A DNA stretch of 64,000 nucleotides from CAYSQW01 sp964433135 (GCA_964433135.1 CAYSQW010000001.1:186001-250000), one strand, 5' to 3'; positions 32,809 to 41,959 are shown, counted from the first letter of the stretch. The notes: generated from the letters alone by a model not told the origin. Numbers and translations are program-made.

Positions 32809-35049
32809 TCAGATGCGCCACCAGTAAGAGAATTTGACGAAGAAATAGCGGCCTTCGATATCATAGATGCCGCTGTCGTTCATGCTTTGATTGTCGTCGA
32901 TGCCGACATAAAAAACGGTTCCCGGATTGAGCTGGTAGCTGAGCAGGATGCTGGAGTAAACCTCTTTGTAGTAATCGTTGTAATCCGTGATCAGGCGGAG
33001 AGAGAGGGGTTTGGATAGCTGGATGTTGATGCGCTGGCTGATGATGTTGATCCGGTAGACACGCTCTCCTCCTTTTCCCCGGGTGAAATTATCCTGTCTG
33101 ATATTATAAAAAAAGCGCAGCGTCGTAAGGGGTTTGAAGGTAAGCCGCATTCCGATGGACGTTAAATAACCGAGGTAAGGATTTTCATCGTAATAGATGC
33201 CGTCGCCGAAGCTGTAGGAGATATTGCCGCTGAACCAGCTGAACGGCTCGGAATTCAGGCTGAGCCGCGTGTTCTTCTTTCTGAAATTGATGCCTTCGTA
33301 GCGCTCGAGTTCCTGGCTGTAGGACGCGAAGAGGAAAGTCCCTCGCCAACCGCTCATAAAGCCTCCGATCCGGAATTGTTCGTCCGTCAGGATGTTGTTG
33401 AAATCATAGATGCGGCGGTATTCGATCGAGGGACGGATATCCACGATATATTTATTTTGGGGGAGGAGGTTGTATCCTAGACGGGTTCTGAGCGAACGGA
33501 TGTCCTTGCGCCGGAAATATCCGGTGGCGGCTTCGAACTCTTCGGGCATTTGTGTGTAGTCGGCGGAAAGGCTCCAATGCCGGGAATTACGGCGAAAATT
33601 GAAAAACATCGCCGGGATCACATCGGTCTTTTCATCAATGCCGGTCGTCTCCCGGGTGACCCGGCTTTGAGAACCGAGGACCTGAAAACTGAACTGGTAA
33701 TTCTTTTTGAACTTGAAAAAACCGTCCACGCCGGCGACCCGATTGAAATTCCGGGAAAGCGACTGACCGGCGGCTCCCATCTCCTTGTCGGTCAAGATGA
33801 ATCCGATGTTTGATTCGGAGAAGAGGTCTTGTTTCATACGGAAAACATTTACCCAGGATCTCCCGAGGTCCGTCTCTTCCTCTTCCTCCTCCTCGTCGTC
33901 GTCGTCGTCGTCGAAGCCGATATCGATTTCCGGGGGGCTCTCGTCGAAGGCGCTCAGAAATGCCAGCGATGTTTTACCGATTTTCCCGGTGAGCTTGGCG
34001 CCCCATAATGGATTTACGATTTTGCGCGTGTACACCAGTTCCAGGGGGGTGTCGAAAAGGTCCTTGCCTTCCAGAAAAAAAGGCCGTTTTTCCCGGTAAT
34101 AAAGAGCATAGCGCTGATTGACATCGATTTGGGGCATGTCGGCTTCGACTTGACTGAAGTCCGGATTCAAAGCCATGTCCGCCGTCAGGTCAGAGGTGAT
34201 GCCGTACTTGAAATTGATGCCGGGTTCGGGCTTGAAGACTCCTTGGCGCTCTTTCAAACCGGTGACGACCGGCATGATTTCCAGGTTCTTTCCCTTGGCG
34301 AGGTCTCCCTCGATCGTCATGGTTCCGGATTGGATCAAAAAACCGTTGATGTCGCGGGAACGCGGATACCAGTAGATCTCTTCATTCTTGCGAGGGATCT
34401 TGCGTTTGATCTGAAGTCCCCAGGTTTGTTTGAGACTGTTGGGAAAACGGAGGCTTTTAAACGGGATGGCCAGTTCTACGGAGAAACCGGCGTCATCAAT
34501 AAAAGCATCGGTGCTGAAGAACGTATCCCAGTTTTTATCGATGCGGTCGAAACCGCCTCCACCGCCTCCCCCGCCCCCGCGGCGGCCGCGGCCCATCTGC
34601 CGCTGCTCGGTAAAGATGCCATCCGTTTGAACGCCGCAGGGATTGACCACGAAGGCGAAAGCACGCTTTTTGTCGTTGAACGTATCGAGATAAACCGTGA
34701 CTTCGTCGTCTCCCATGGATTTGTCCCTCTGGGTAAGGCAGGCGCGAACAGCCTTGGGATTCGAGTCGAAACAGCGTATGGCCAAATAAAGATTATTGCT
34801 GTCGTATCCGATGTACGCGATGGTTTTTTCAGTGGGATCGGATCCCTCCAGCGGTTCATATTGGGTGAAATTTTCCAGCACGACCGCTTCGCGCCAAACA
34901 GAGTCTTCCAGTTTGCCGTCGATCTTGGGCGCCTCCGACAGCTGAGGGATGCTGACCATGAAAGCTTTTCCTGAAGAATCTTCGTTTCCGATCGCATGAG
35001 CGGAGAAAAGAAAAAAGAACAAGGCATAAATATAGAACGTCCTTCTCAT
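32809..35049 (-). CDS. DUF5916/CBM9-like outer-membrane protein with acidic and glycine runs
   Basis: A 746-residue secreted protein. After a signal peptide comes a carbohydrate-binding family 9-like domain (PKIDGKLEDSVWREA, about 40-215), then a long region of alternating hydrophobic strands ending in FSYWWRI, typical of an outer-membrane beta-barrel. This matches the DUF5916 architecture as I remember it; function is not established for the family. Two unusual runs occur: nine Gly (encoded at 34552-34578) and Asp6-Glu7 (380-392). Its location between ABC and RND efflux genes suggests an envelope role. Confidence 0.82.
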   Translation of the reverse strand: MRRTFYIYALFFFLFSAHAIGNEDSSGKAFMVSIPQLSEAPKIDGKLEDSVWREAVVLENFTQYEPLEGSDPTEKTIAYIGYDSNNLYLAIRCFDSNPKAVRACLTQRDKSMGDDEVTVYLDTFNDKKRAFAFVVNPCGVQTDGIFTEQRQMGRGRRGGGGGGGGGFDRIDKNWDTFFSTDAFIDDAGFSVELAIPFKSLRFPNSLKQTWGLQIKRKIPRKNEEIYWYPRSRDINGFLIQSGTMTIEGDLAKGKNLEIMPVVTGLKERQGVFKPEPGINFKYGITSDLTADMALNPDFSQVEADMPQIDVNQRYALYYREKRPFFLEGKDLFDTPLELVYTRKIVNPLWGAKLTGKIGKTSLAFLSAFDESPPEIDIGFDDDDDDEEEEEEETDLGRSWVNVFRMKQDLFSESNIGFILTDKEMGAAGQSLSRNFNRVAGVDGFFKFKKNYQFSFQVLGSQSRVTRETTGIDEKTDVIPAMFFNFRRNSRHWSLSADYTQMPEEFEAATGYFRRKDIRSLRTRLGYNLLPQNKYIVDIRPSIEYRRIYDFNNILTDEQFRIGGFMSGWRGTFLFASYSQELERYEGINFRKKNTRLSLNSEPFSWFSGNISYSFGDGIYYDENPYLGYLTSIGMRLTFKPLTTLRFFYNIRQDNFTRGKGGERVYRINIISQRINIQLSKPLSLRLITDYNDYYKEVYSSILLSYQLNPGTVFYVGIDDNQSMNDSGIYDIEGRYFFVKFSYWWRI
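33874..33912 (-). repeat. Trinucleotide run encoding Asp6-Glu7
   Basis: Six GAC codons followed by seven GAG/GAA codons in the DUF5916 gene (minus strand). The GAC part is a perfect microsatellite of six units. Slippage would change the acidic run length without breaking the frame. The acidic run sits in a barrel loop region and could bind cations. Confidence 0.85.
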
Positions 35050-35136
35050 CGCTAGTATTCCTATGGAATATATAGTGTTTAATTGAATCTCTATCAGAAA
35101 ACGATATTATAACCGATTTCCGATATGAATGATATA

Positions 35137-36705
35137 TCAATTTGCCAGCATCGCTCTGGTGGAAATGCTTTTTTCTTCGAGGCTTGTTCCTAAAACCCGG
35201 TTCAAGTTGGCGAGCGAAAGGTTGTAATCGATCAAAGCCTTCAGCTCCGTGCTCTGAGCCGTCGCCAGGTCTGTTTGGTATTGGAGAACGAAATAGTTGG
35301 TGGTCAATCCCACCTTGAGTTTCTCTTCCTCCGCTTCCAGCTGTTTTTCCGAGAGCTCGCGCGCGGCCCGATAGGCCAGTACCCTCTTATAGTTGGTTTG
35401 GACCGCGCGTACGGCGTTCTTGATCTCCAGGAAAATCTGTTGCTCCTGGTTTTTCAAGTTCAGTTGAGACTGCTCCAGATTTACCCTCGCCTGGGCATAA
35501 TTCGCCCGGCTCAGGAAAGTGTTGAACGGCACGGAAAGCGTCAGCCCTATCTGCCAGTTCTTGTAGCGGAAATTGACGGCGTCTTTGAGGGCATCGGAAA
35601 AACCACCGGGGAGAACTCCGACGACAATGCCGCTGAAAGCATTGTTGTCCTTGTAAAGGATCTGGTCTCCCGAGACACCCGGGCTCCAGTAAGAGGCCCG
35701 CAGGCTGAGATCGGGAAGCATCTGGTTTTTGGCGAAGCCGAAATCGATCTCCCTGTTTTTAAGGGCGATCCGGGCGGCCTGCAGGTCGGGTCGGTTCTTC
35801 ATGGCTATGGAAAGCGCCTCCTGAAGGCGGACCTCTTTTCTCTCGTATCCGGGGCGGTCCGCGGGAATGAGTTCCATCTCCTCGGCATACTCCTCCTCGG
35901 CGGTGAGATTGATCCGTGTCTTCAATATATCCTCGTTGTTTTTAACCTGGGCTTCGGCATCCAGGATGTCGGCTTCCCGTGTCGCCACGGTGGCCTGGGC
36001 ATTAAGGATTTCGATGGGCGCCAGGGTTCCGACTTCCACCGCGCGCTGGTTTTTCTCTAAAAGATCCCGGGCGAGTTCCAGCGACTGCCGCCGCACTTTC
36101 AGCAGTTCCTGGCTGTATACCAGGTTCCAGTAGGCCTCTTCTACGCTGTAGATGGTATCCTGAAGCGCGGTTTCGAAATCCTTTTCGGAGATCGCCAGGT
36201 TGTTATTGGCTACGATGATATCCTTGCGGCTGTTTTTGTATCCGAAATTTTTCAGCAGGGGTTGTGTGAAATCAAAGGTGAGGGTGCTTCCGTAACGGGG
36301 ATTGATGCTTTGGAAGGACCGGTTGGATTCGTTTTTATAGTTATCGACGGTTACCGAGAAGCTGCCGCCGGTGGGCAGGGCTTGGTTCAAGACCGCTCCG
36401 TAGTCGGAATAAAGCGTAGCGACCGTTTCCGCCGCATCTAAAAACGAATAAGAAGCCGAGTTGGTATCCCGGCGGTTGTAATTTAATGACAAGTCGGGCA
36501 GGAATTTTTCCCGGGCAGCCGCGATGGAAATTTCCGCCAACTCGGGATTGAGCACTTCGATGGCCACGCCCAGGTTGTTTTCCATCGCCTTTATGATGCA
36601 GGTTTCCAGGGAAAGGGTAATGGTTTTCGTCTCCTGTTGCGCGAATGCGCCGCCTACCAGGATGAGTGTCAGGACGGCAATCACGATGCATTGACCTCTT
36701 TTCAT
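35137..36705 (-). CDS. TolC-family outer-membrane efflux protein
   Basis: A 522-residue outer-membrane channel with a signal peptide ending in GGAFAQ, then two OEP repeats with long amphipathic helices. Typical motifs are TLTFDFTQPLLKNFGYKNSRKDI and VGTLAPIEILNAQATVATRE. It is more than 100 residues longer than the CusC-like channel nearby and lies 33 bp downstream of the ABC permease gene, so it most likely serves the MacAB-like pump. A clear ribosome site (AAGGAG) precedes the ATG. Confidence 0.9.
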   Translation of the reverse strand: MKRGQCIVIAVLTLILVGGAFAQQETKTITLSLETCIIKAMENNLGVAIEVLNPELAEISIAAAREKFLPDLSLNYNRRDTNSASYSFLDAAETVATLYSDYGAVLNQALPTGGSFSVTVDNYKNESNRSFQSINPRYGSTLTFDFTQPLLKNFGYKNSRKDIIVANNNLAISEKDFETALQDTIYSVEEAYWNLVYSQELLKVRRQSLELARDLLEKNQRAVEVGTLAPIEILNAQATVATREADILDAEAQVKNNEDILKTRINLTAEEEYAEEMELIPADRPGYERKEVRLQEALSIAMKNRPDLQAARIALKNREIDFGFAKNQMLPDLSLRASYWSPGVSGDQILYKDNNAFSGIVVGVLPGGFSDALKDAVNFRYKNWQIGLTLSVPFNTFLSRANYAQARVNLEQSQLNLKNQEQQIFLEIKNAVRAVQTNYKRVLAYRAARELSEKQLEAEEEKLKVGLTTNYFVLQYQTDLATAQSTELKALIDYNLSLANLNRVLGTSLEEKSISTRAMLAN

Positions 36706-36738
36706 TTTCTTCTCCTTATTTATCCATTACACAAAAGG

Positions 36739-37956
36739 TTATTCATATCGCAGGGCTTCGATCGGATCAAGCTTGGAGGCTTTGCGAGCGGGGTAAAAGC
36801 CGAAAAAGATACCGACGGAGCCGGAAAAAGCGAAAGCCAGAATAATTGATCCGGCCGAGACGAGGGTTTTCATCCCGGCAAAATGAGAAATGAGCGCGGA
36901 GCTTCCCAGGCCGAGAACAACGCCCAGCAGTCCTCCCAGGACGCTCAGAACAATGGCCTCGATCAGGAACTGAAGCAGAATGTCCTTTTCGCGGGCTCCC
37001 ACGGACATCCGAATGCCGATTTCACGAATGCGTTCGGTAACCGAGACCAGCATGATGTTCATGATCCCGATTCCTCCCACAATCAACGATATGGAAGCGA
37101 TTCCGCCCAACAGGATGGTCAGGATCTTGGTGGATTCCGCGGCGCCTTCGGCGATATCCGACATGTTTCGCACGTTGAAATCGTCTTCCGCTCCGGGTGC
37201 GATCCGGTGCCGGATGCGGAGGATCTCTTCGATCTGGCCCATGGCTTCATCGGTTCTCGCGGCCGAGACCGCGGAGACATCGATCGATTGGATGTAATCG
37301 ATTCCCAGAAGCCTTTTCTGAGCCGTGGTATAAGGGATCGCGATCATGTCGTCCCGGTTCATGAATCCTCCCGACTCGCCCTTGGATTCCAGCACGCCCA
37401 TTACCCGGAAGGGAAGCTTCTGGATGCGGATGATCTGACCGATAGGCGATTCGCCCTCGAAAAGATTCAAGCTGACTTCACTGCCCAGAACACAGACCTT
37501 TTGGGCTGTTTTCACCATGTTCTGGGTGAAAAAAGCCCCCTCCTGCAGGGCCCAGTTGCGAATCTCGGGATAGTTTTCCCCTACGCCGTAAATCGATGTG
37601 TTCCAGTTATTGCTTTGGTATATGACCTGAGCCCGGCCGTTGACATTGGGGGAGACGTATTTCACGGCACTGCAGTTCTTCAGGATGGCTTCGGCGTCTT
37701 CTTCCTTGAGGTTGGTGAAGCTCCCTCCTCCGCCCTGAACGCCCCGGTAAGACCGGCTTCCCGGCCGGACGAACAGCAGATTGGTGCCCATGGAGTCGAA
37801 GCGGGCTTCCACTTCGATCTTAGCGCCTTGGCCGATGCTGACCATGGCGATGACCGCCCCCACTCCAATGATGATGCCGAGGGCGGTGAGGAATGACCGC
37901 ATGGCGTTACGGGTCAGGGCCGCAAGGGATACGCGTATCGTGCGCATGATATTCAT
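36739..37956 (-). CDS. MacB-like ABC transporter permease
   Basis: A 405-residue permease with one N-terminal helix (FLTALGIIIGVGAVIAMVSIG), a periplasmic MacB core domain (about 60-265) and three C-terminal helices including GGIGIMNIMLVSVTERIREIGIRMSVGAR, the FtsX/MacB signature. The ATG at 37956 has AGGAGGAGG upstream and overlaps the ATPase stop by 4 bp. This is the split form, with the ATPase on a separate chain. MacB systems move substrates from the periplasm through TolC and do not transport across the inner membrane. Confidence 0.92.
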   Translation of the reverse strand: MNIMRTIRVSLAALTRNAMRSFLTALGIIIGVGAVIAMVSIGQGAKIEVEARFDSMGTNLLFVRPGSRSYRGVQGGGGSFTNLKEEDAEAILKNCSAVKYVSPNVNGRAQVIYQSNNWNTSIYGVGENYPEIRNWALQEGAFFTQNMVKTAQKVCVLGSEVSLNLFEGESPIGQIIRIQKLPFRVMGVLESKGESGGFMNRDDMIAIPYTTAQKRLLGIDYIQSIDVSAVSAARTDEAMGQIEEILRIRHRIAPGAEDDFNVRNMSDIAEGAAESTKILTILLGGIASISLIVGGIGIMNIMLVSVTERIREIGIRMSVGAREKDILLQFLIEAIVLSVLGGLLGVVLGLGSSALISHFAGMKTLVSAGSIILAFAFSGSVGIFFGFYPARKASKLDPIEALRYE

Positions 37957-38654
37957 GACGACACCTCCTCCTGCTTCCATACGATTCCGTCGCGGACATA
38001 GAGCCGCTTGGGTGCGATGGCGGAGATCTCCGGATCGTGGGTCACCAGGATGATGGTGATCCCCCGTTCCCGGTTCAACCGTTTGAAGACGTCCATAATC
38101 TCGCTGCCGGTTTTCGTGTCCAGGTTCCCGGTCGGCTCATCGGCCAGGATCAAGGAAGGGCTGTTCACTAAAGCGCGGGCAATCGATACGCGCTGTCGCT
38201 CACCGCCGGAGATTTGATTGGTTTTGTGCAGCTCGCGACCCTTCAAGCCCACGAGCTCCAGGGCGTGGAGGGCCATCTCCCGGGATTTTTTTGTAGGGAT
38301 ATCGGCGTCGTAGAGAAGCGGCAGCTCGGTGTTTTCGAGTGCGGTAGTCCGGGAAAGCAGATTGAAATTCTGAAAAACGAATCCTATCTTTTTGTTCCGG
38401 ATATGAGCAAGCTGGTTTTTGTCGTAGGTAGAGACCTCCCTGCCCTCGAGGAAGTATTTGCCGGAACTCGGTTTGTCCAGGCAGCCCACAATATTCATGA
38501 GCGTGGATTTTCCGGAACCGGAAGGTCCCATGATGGAAACCATATCTCCATGATCGATGGTATAGGTGATGCCTTTCAGAGCATGGACCTCAACCTCGCC
38601 GACGGGATAGGTTTTCGTAATATCTTCAAGCCGAATCAGGCTGTTGTCGTCCAT
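37953..38654 (-). CDS. ABC transporter ATPase (MacB/LolD type)
   Basis: A 233-residue ATPase with Walker A MGPSGSGKST, Q-loop FVFQNFNLL, signature QISGGERQRVSIARAL, Walker B LILADEPTGNLD and the switch His in VTHD. The ATG at 38654 has AGGAAG upstream and is favoured over the in-frame ATG at 38678. It is coupled to the downstream permease gene by overlap. Confidence 0.93.
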   Translation of the reverse strand: MDDNSLIRLEDITKTYPVGEVEVHALKGITYTIDHGDMVSIMGPSGSGKSTLMNIVGCLDKPSSGKYFLEGREVSTYDKNQLAHIRNKKIGFVFQNFNLLSRTTALENTELPLLYDADIPTKKSREMALHALELVGLKGRELHKTNQISGGERQRVSIARALVNSPSLILADEPTGNLDTKTGSEIMDVFKRLNRERGITIILVTHDPEISAIAPKRLYVRDGIVWKQEEVSS

Positions 38655-38690
38655 GAGTTTCTTCCTGTGATCTGACATGGAGAGGGGTCG

Positions 38691-40016
38691 TCATCGGCGC
38701 ATGAAGCCCATTCCCATCCCCGGTGGACGGGGGGGGGCGTCCGGCTGGGAAGAGGTCTTGTCGCTGCCGTCGGTGCCCGTTATGATTTCCTGGCCTTCCT
38801 CAAGAGAACCGCGCAGAACCTCGCTATAGACATTATCGGTGACTCCGGTCCTTAAAATAACCATCTTGAGAGGACCTTCGGTGTCCTGGACCCACACCCG
38901 GGGGGGTGGGGTCCGCTGACCGCTCGGCGCCGCTCCGGAGTTTTGCCCTCCGGCATTGGTTTGGGGCCGGCGGCTCGCGGCCGGGGAGCCCGGCTGTCCG
39001 CCTCGCTGAGCTTGGCGTTCCGCACGCATTCTTTCATATAAAGCCCGCATCTCTTCCTGATTGAGTTCGGGGGTGAAGCGTAGGGCGCTGTTGGGAACGC
39101 GGAGGACGTTTTCGGCTTGTCCGACGACGATGGAAACCGTCGCCGTCATTCCCGGGCGGAGCTTGAGCTCGGGATTTTCCACTTCGACGATGGTGGTGTA
39201 AGTGACGACATTCTGAACGACTTCTGGAGAATATCGGACCTGACGGACCACGCCGTTGAAGCGCTGTTCGGGAAATGCGTCAACCGTGAACTTGACCCCC
39301 TGTCCCTCTTTCACCCGCCCTATGTCCGCTTCGTCCACGCTGCATTCCACCTGCATTTTGGTCAGATCGTTGGCGATCTGAAAAAGAATCGGTGCTTGAA
39401 AACTGGCGGCGACCGTCTGGCCTTCGTTGATATTGCGACTGATGACCACCCCGTCAATGGGTGATTTGATGATGGTGTACTCGAGATCGACTTCACTGGA
39501 ATTCAACAGGGATTCCGCCTGTTTCAATTTGGCTTCCGCCGACTGAAGATCGGCTTTGGCGCTGAAATATTTCGTTTCGCTTGCTTCTTTCTCCTCATAG
39601 GAAAGCAGGTCTTTCTCAAATAAACTCAAGGCGCGCCGGTATTGTTTTTCGCTGTTGGCGAGCTCCACCTTGGATTTTTCAACCGAAGCTGTGGAGCTGT
39701 CATAATTCGCCTTGTTCTGGTTGACCTTGGTCAAAAAAAGTTCAGGGTCCAGCGTGGCGATGATCTGTCCGGCTTTCACTTTGGTATTGAAATCCGCATA
39801 CAGCGCCGATATCCTTCCGGATACTTGGCTCCCCACATCGACGAGCGTCACGGGATTCAAGGTCCCGGTGGTATCCACCACGGCTTCGATGTCGCCGCGG
39901 TCGACAATCTCTTTTTTATAGGAGAGGTCTCCGTTTTTGCCGTTTTTCAGAACGGTAGCCCATAAGACAATTGCGGAGATGATGATCACCGCCCCGATCA
40001 GCATTTTCTTTTTCAT
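38691..40016 (-). CDS. MacA-like periplasmic adaptor subunit
   Basis: A 441-residue membrane fusion protein with an N-terminal anchor helix (MLIGAVIIISAIVLWATVL), lipoyl-like halves (VGSQVSGRISALYADFNTKVKAGQ and IIKSPIDGVVISRNINEGQ), a coiled-coil hairpin (about 100-165) and a beta barrel. A Gly/Pro/Gln-rich low-complexity insert (about 335-375) interrupts the C-terminal domain, and the Pro-rich tail includes a C9 run in the DNA. It starts 4 bp inside the end of the Spy-like gene and precedes the ABC genes, the standard macA-macB order. Confidence 0.9.
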   Translation of the reverse strand: MKKKMLIGAVIIISAIVLWATVLKNGKNGDLSYKKEIVDRGDIEAVVDTTGTLNPVTLVDVGSQVSGRISALYADFNTKVKAGQIIATLDPELFLTKVNQNKANYDSSTASVEKSKVELANSEKQYRRALSLFEKDLLSYEEKEASETKYFSAKADLQSAEAKLKQAESLLNSSEVDLEYTIIKSPIDGVVISRNINEGQTVAASFQAPILFQIANDLTKMQVECSVDEADIGRVKEGQGVKFTVDAFPEQRFNGVVRQVRYSPEVVQNVVTYTTIVEVENPELKLRPGMTATVSIVVGQAENVLRVPNSALRFTPELNQEEMRALYERMRAERQAQRGGQPGSPAASRRPQTNAGGQNSGAAPSGQRTPPPRVWVQDTEGPLKMVILRTGVTDNVYSEVLRGSLEEGQEIITGTDGSDKTSSQPDAPPRPPGMGMGFMRR

Positions 40017-40477
40017 TTCTCTTCTCCTTTAACGGGTGCTTTCTTGCTTTCTTGCCGAGGAGCCTCTTTTTCCCTCTTCTCTTCTTCCTTTTTCTTTCTC
40101 TCTTCTCTTCGGGCGCGGTAGAGCGCGATCATGGTGTCGAATTTATCAATCTGCTCGGGATTCAGCACGTTTTTTATCTCATCCAGCAGTTGTTTCCTTA
40201 GATCCGAGAAGCGCTTGTGAAGTTCGTTATGCATGATTTTGAGACGCTCATGGTTGGCCTGAAAGACCTCTTTGATCAGGGCCTGTTGGTTATCAGTTAA
40301 ATCGAGTTCCATCGCCATGGTCTCCAGAGAGGGAAACGGCTCGGGCCTTTCCCTACGCCTCTTTTGGTGGCGTTTTTCTTCCAGAATGTTTTTATCGAGA
40401 AAAACACCGCAGAGCACGCCGACGGTGAAAACGAGGACGAGAGAAATAATGATGAATGATTTGGCTTTATGTGTCAT
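40013..40477 (-). CDS. Spy/CpxP-like membrane-anchored helical protein
   Basis: A 154-residue protein with an N-terminal membrane anchor (FIIISLVLVFTVGVLCGVFL), then a periplasmic helical part with LDLTDNQQALIKEVFQ and LNPEQIDKFDTMIA, similar in spacing to the LTxxQ repeats of Spy, CpxP and ZraP proteins. The C terminus is strongly charged (KKKEEEKREKE). Such proteins act as chaperones or sensors in envelope and metal stress. ATG 40477 with GGAG upstream was chosen; ATG 40492 overlaps the anti-sigma gene. The assignment rests on pattern, not on a clear family match. Confidence 0.65.
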   Translation of the reverse strand: MTHKAKSFIIISLVLVFTVGVLCGVFLDKNILEEKRHQKRRRERPEPFPSLETMAMELDLTDNQQALIKEVFQANHERLKIMHNELHKRFSDLRKQLLDEIKNVLNPEQIDKFDTMIALYRARREERKKKEEEKREKEAPRQESKKAPVKGEEK

Positions 40478-40482
40478 GCTGT

Positions 40483-40968
40483 TTATCTCCACGTGCTTTC
40501 ATGATTTTCCAGGGATGAAAAAATAAGCATCATGTTTTGTTCTTCTGGGAGTTCTTCCTCCAGGATGAGCTGTGTGTCCTGGAATGGATTCCGATTTTCC
40601 AGCAGCAGCACCCCTGTTTGACTCAGTTCGAGAGCGGGATGAGGAGCGAACACGAGCACCGCCGCGCCCCACAAGATCCCGATCATCAACACCACCGGAA
40701 TCGCCCGCAGACCCCAGCGCGGCCAGAGGGTTCCCAGCCCTTCTTTTTCAGGTTGACGGAGAAGAGGTTCCAGCCGTTCCCAGAAGAAGTCTCTCGGGGC
40801 CGGGAAGATCTCCGCTGACAGGTCCTCGCGGATCAAGAGGTATTCTTCAAGCCGCCGCCGGCAGGCGGGACACTCCGCAAGATGCCGCTGCAGGGCGGAT
40901 TCCTCCTCGGGGGCAAGCCTGCCGTCCAGGTGTTTCGATATCATTTTCTCATATTTTCTGTGTTTCAT
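40483..40968 (-). CDS. Zinc-finger (zf-HC2) transmembrane anti-sigma factor
   Basis: A 161-residue protein with the N-terminal ZAS motif HLAECPAC (His29, Cys33, Cys36), a linker, one membrane helix (AIPVVLMIGILWGAAVLVFA, about 88-108) and a short acidic periplasmic tail. This topology suits an anti-sigma factor that holds the ECF sigma factor at the membrane. Its start overlaps the sigma gene by 4 bp. Confidence 0.88.
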   Translation of the reverse strand: MKHRKYEKMISKHLDGRLAPEEESALQRHLAECPACRRRLEEYLLIREDLSAEIFPAPRDFFWERLEPLLRQPEKEGLGTLWPRWGLRAIPVVLMIGILWGAAVLVFAPHPALELSQTGVLLLENRNPFQDTQLILEEELPEEQNMMLIFSSLENHESTWR

Positions 40969-41534
40969 ATGTCCCCTCCATGAGGAGATAATAAAGGCGC
41001 CAGTTTGATGCGCAGGAGCTTTCGAGCCCGATGCAGACGTGAATCCACTGTTCCGGGCGCGATGCGAAGAACCTTGGCGATTTCTTCATAGGAAAGGCCC
41101 TGGAGATCCCGTAAAGCCAGAATCGTTCGATGTTTTTCTGGCAGGGAACGCATGGCCTGCCGAACCATTCGCCGTCGTCGTTGCGAGACGTCGGCTTGGA
41201 TCCGCCGGTCCAGGGGATCCGTATCCGTTTTCTCATTCCGTCGTTCATCGTTGAAAGGAACCGTCTGCATCTTTTTCGCCTTGCGGAGGAAATCATGCGT
41301 GTGATTCACGGTGATCCTATAGAGCCAAGTGCCGAATCCGGACTTGAATCGAAAGGAGGGCAATGACGTGTAGGCCTTGAGAAAAACCTCTTGAGCGAGA
41401 TCGTCCGCGGTTTCCCGGTTATGAGTCAGACTGTACGTCAAATTGAACACCTTCACCTTATATTTAGTAACCAAAGATCCGAATGCGTTCCGATCGCCGT
41501 CAAGGCATGATCGGATCAGTTTTTTGTCATCCAT
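40965..41534 (-). CDS. RNA polymerase ECF sigma factor (RpoE type)
   Basis: A 189-residue sigma factor with region 2 (NRETADDLAQEVFLKAYTSL and GFGTWLYRITVNHTHDFLRK) and region 4 (LPEKHRTILALRDLQGLSYE, then a helix-turn-helix) and no region 3. It is paired with a zf-HC2 anti-sigma gene by a 4-bp overlap. The downstream genes encode a Spy-like protein and efflux systems, so an envelope or metal stress response is likely. The start may be ATG 41534 or 41540. Confidence 0.94.
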   Translation of the reverse strand: MDDKKLIRSCLDGDRNAFGSLVTKYKVKVFNLTYSLTHNRETADDLAQEVFLKAYTSLPSFRFKSGFGTWLYRITVNHTHDFLRKAKKMQTVPFNDERRNEKTDTDPLDRRIQADVSQRRRRMVRQAMRSLPEKHRTILALRDLQGLSYEEIAKVLRIAPGTVDSRLHRARKLLRIKLAPLLSPHGGDI

Positions 41535-41568
41535 GAGCATTCAAGGTTTCGGATCTCCGTACATTCTA

Positions 41569-41595
41569 TTAGACGGAATCCATTGAAATATCTTC
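41569..41595 (-). promoter_or_regulatory. Candidate ECF-type promoter of the sigma operon
   Basis: On the minus strand GAAGAT (41595-41590), a 16-bp spacer and TCTAA (41573-41569) resemble the RpoE-type pattern GAACTT-N16-TCTGA/TCTAA. It lies 35 bp upstream of the sigma start, which suggests autoregulation. The -35 box has four of six matches, so this is a candidate only. Confidence 0.45.
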
Positions 41596-41891
41596 CCTTT
41601 TCAGGAGGATTCCCCCCTGAGCTTTATTTATTTATCATTTTATGCCAAGAAGCGATCTGATTGAAAGGAGTTTCCGCGATCTCAGCACAGGCTGGCATCC
41701 GACCGGCGGAAACAAGAGGAATGAAGGCGCGGGGCATATCGATGATCCTGAGCTTGGGGCTCTCTCGCTCTCTCTCCATCGATTTTAATCATTAGACAAG
41801 ATGCTCCAAGGAAAGCTTCCCTTTTTGGGAGAAACATGAAGTGGAGCGGGAGCGGAGAGCCATAGAAAAAGGTTACATATTTGTTGGCAGG
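41596..41891. other. Intergenic region between the ECF and sigma-54 modules
   Basis: About 300 bp between the divergent operons without a supported gene. It has a CT-rich stretch (about 41760-41780) and a weak inverted repeat near 41603-41620 (TCAGG...CCTGA). Minus-strand frames here lack ribosome sites and domain-like sequence. Confidence 0.4.
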
Positions 41892-41905
41892 CGACAATAT
41901 TGTCG
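41892..41905. promoter_or_regulatory. Perfect palindrome, candidate activator (UAS) site
   Basis: CGACAATATTGTCG is a perfect 14-bp palindrome centred about 88 bp upstream of the start predicted from the -24/-12 promoter at 41960. That distance is typical for NtrC-type enhancer sites, and such a regulator is encoded in the same cluster at 45384-46745. A second small inverted repeat (AACCT-ATA-AGGTT) follows at 41909-41921. Confidence 0.55.
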
Positions 41906-41959
41906 GCAACCTATAAGGTTCGACGCGGCTAAGTTATTTATATTAAAAGCTATGCATTT

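Noticed and set aside
34129..34974. 281-codon plus-strand frame over the DUF5916 gene
   Set aside because: Opposite-strand frame over a conserved secreted protein; no start signal or domain.
36883..37896. 337-codon plus-strand frame over the MacB-like permease gene
   Set aside because: The minus strand encodes the conserved permease with strong ribosome site and operon context.
40572..40991. 139-codon plus-strand frame over the anti-sigma gene
   Set aside because: The minus strand encodes a clear zf-HC2 protein coupled to the sigma gene; the Pro/Arg-rich product is typical of a shadow frame.
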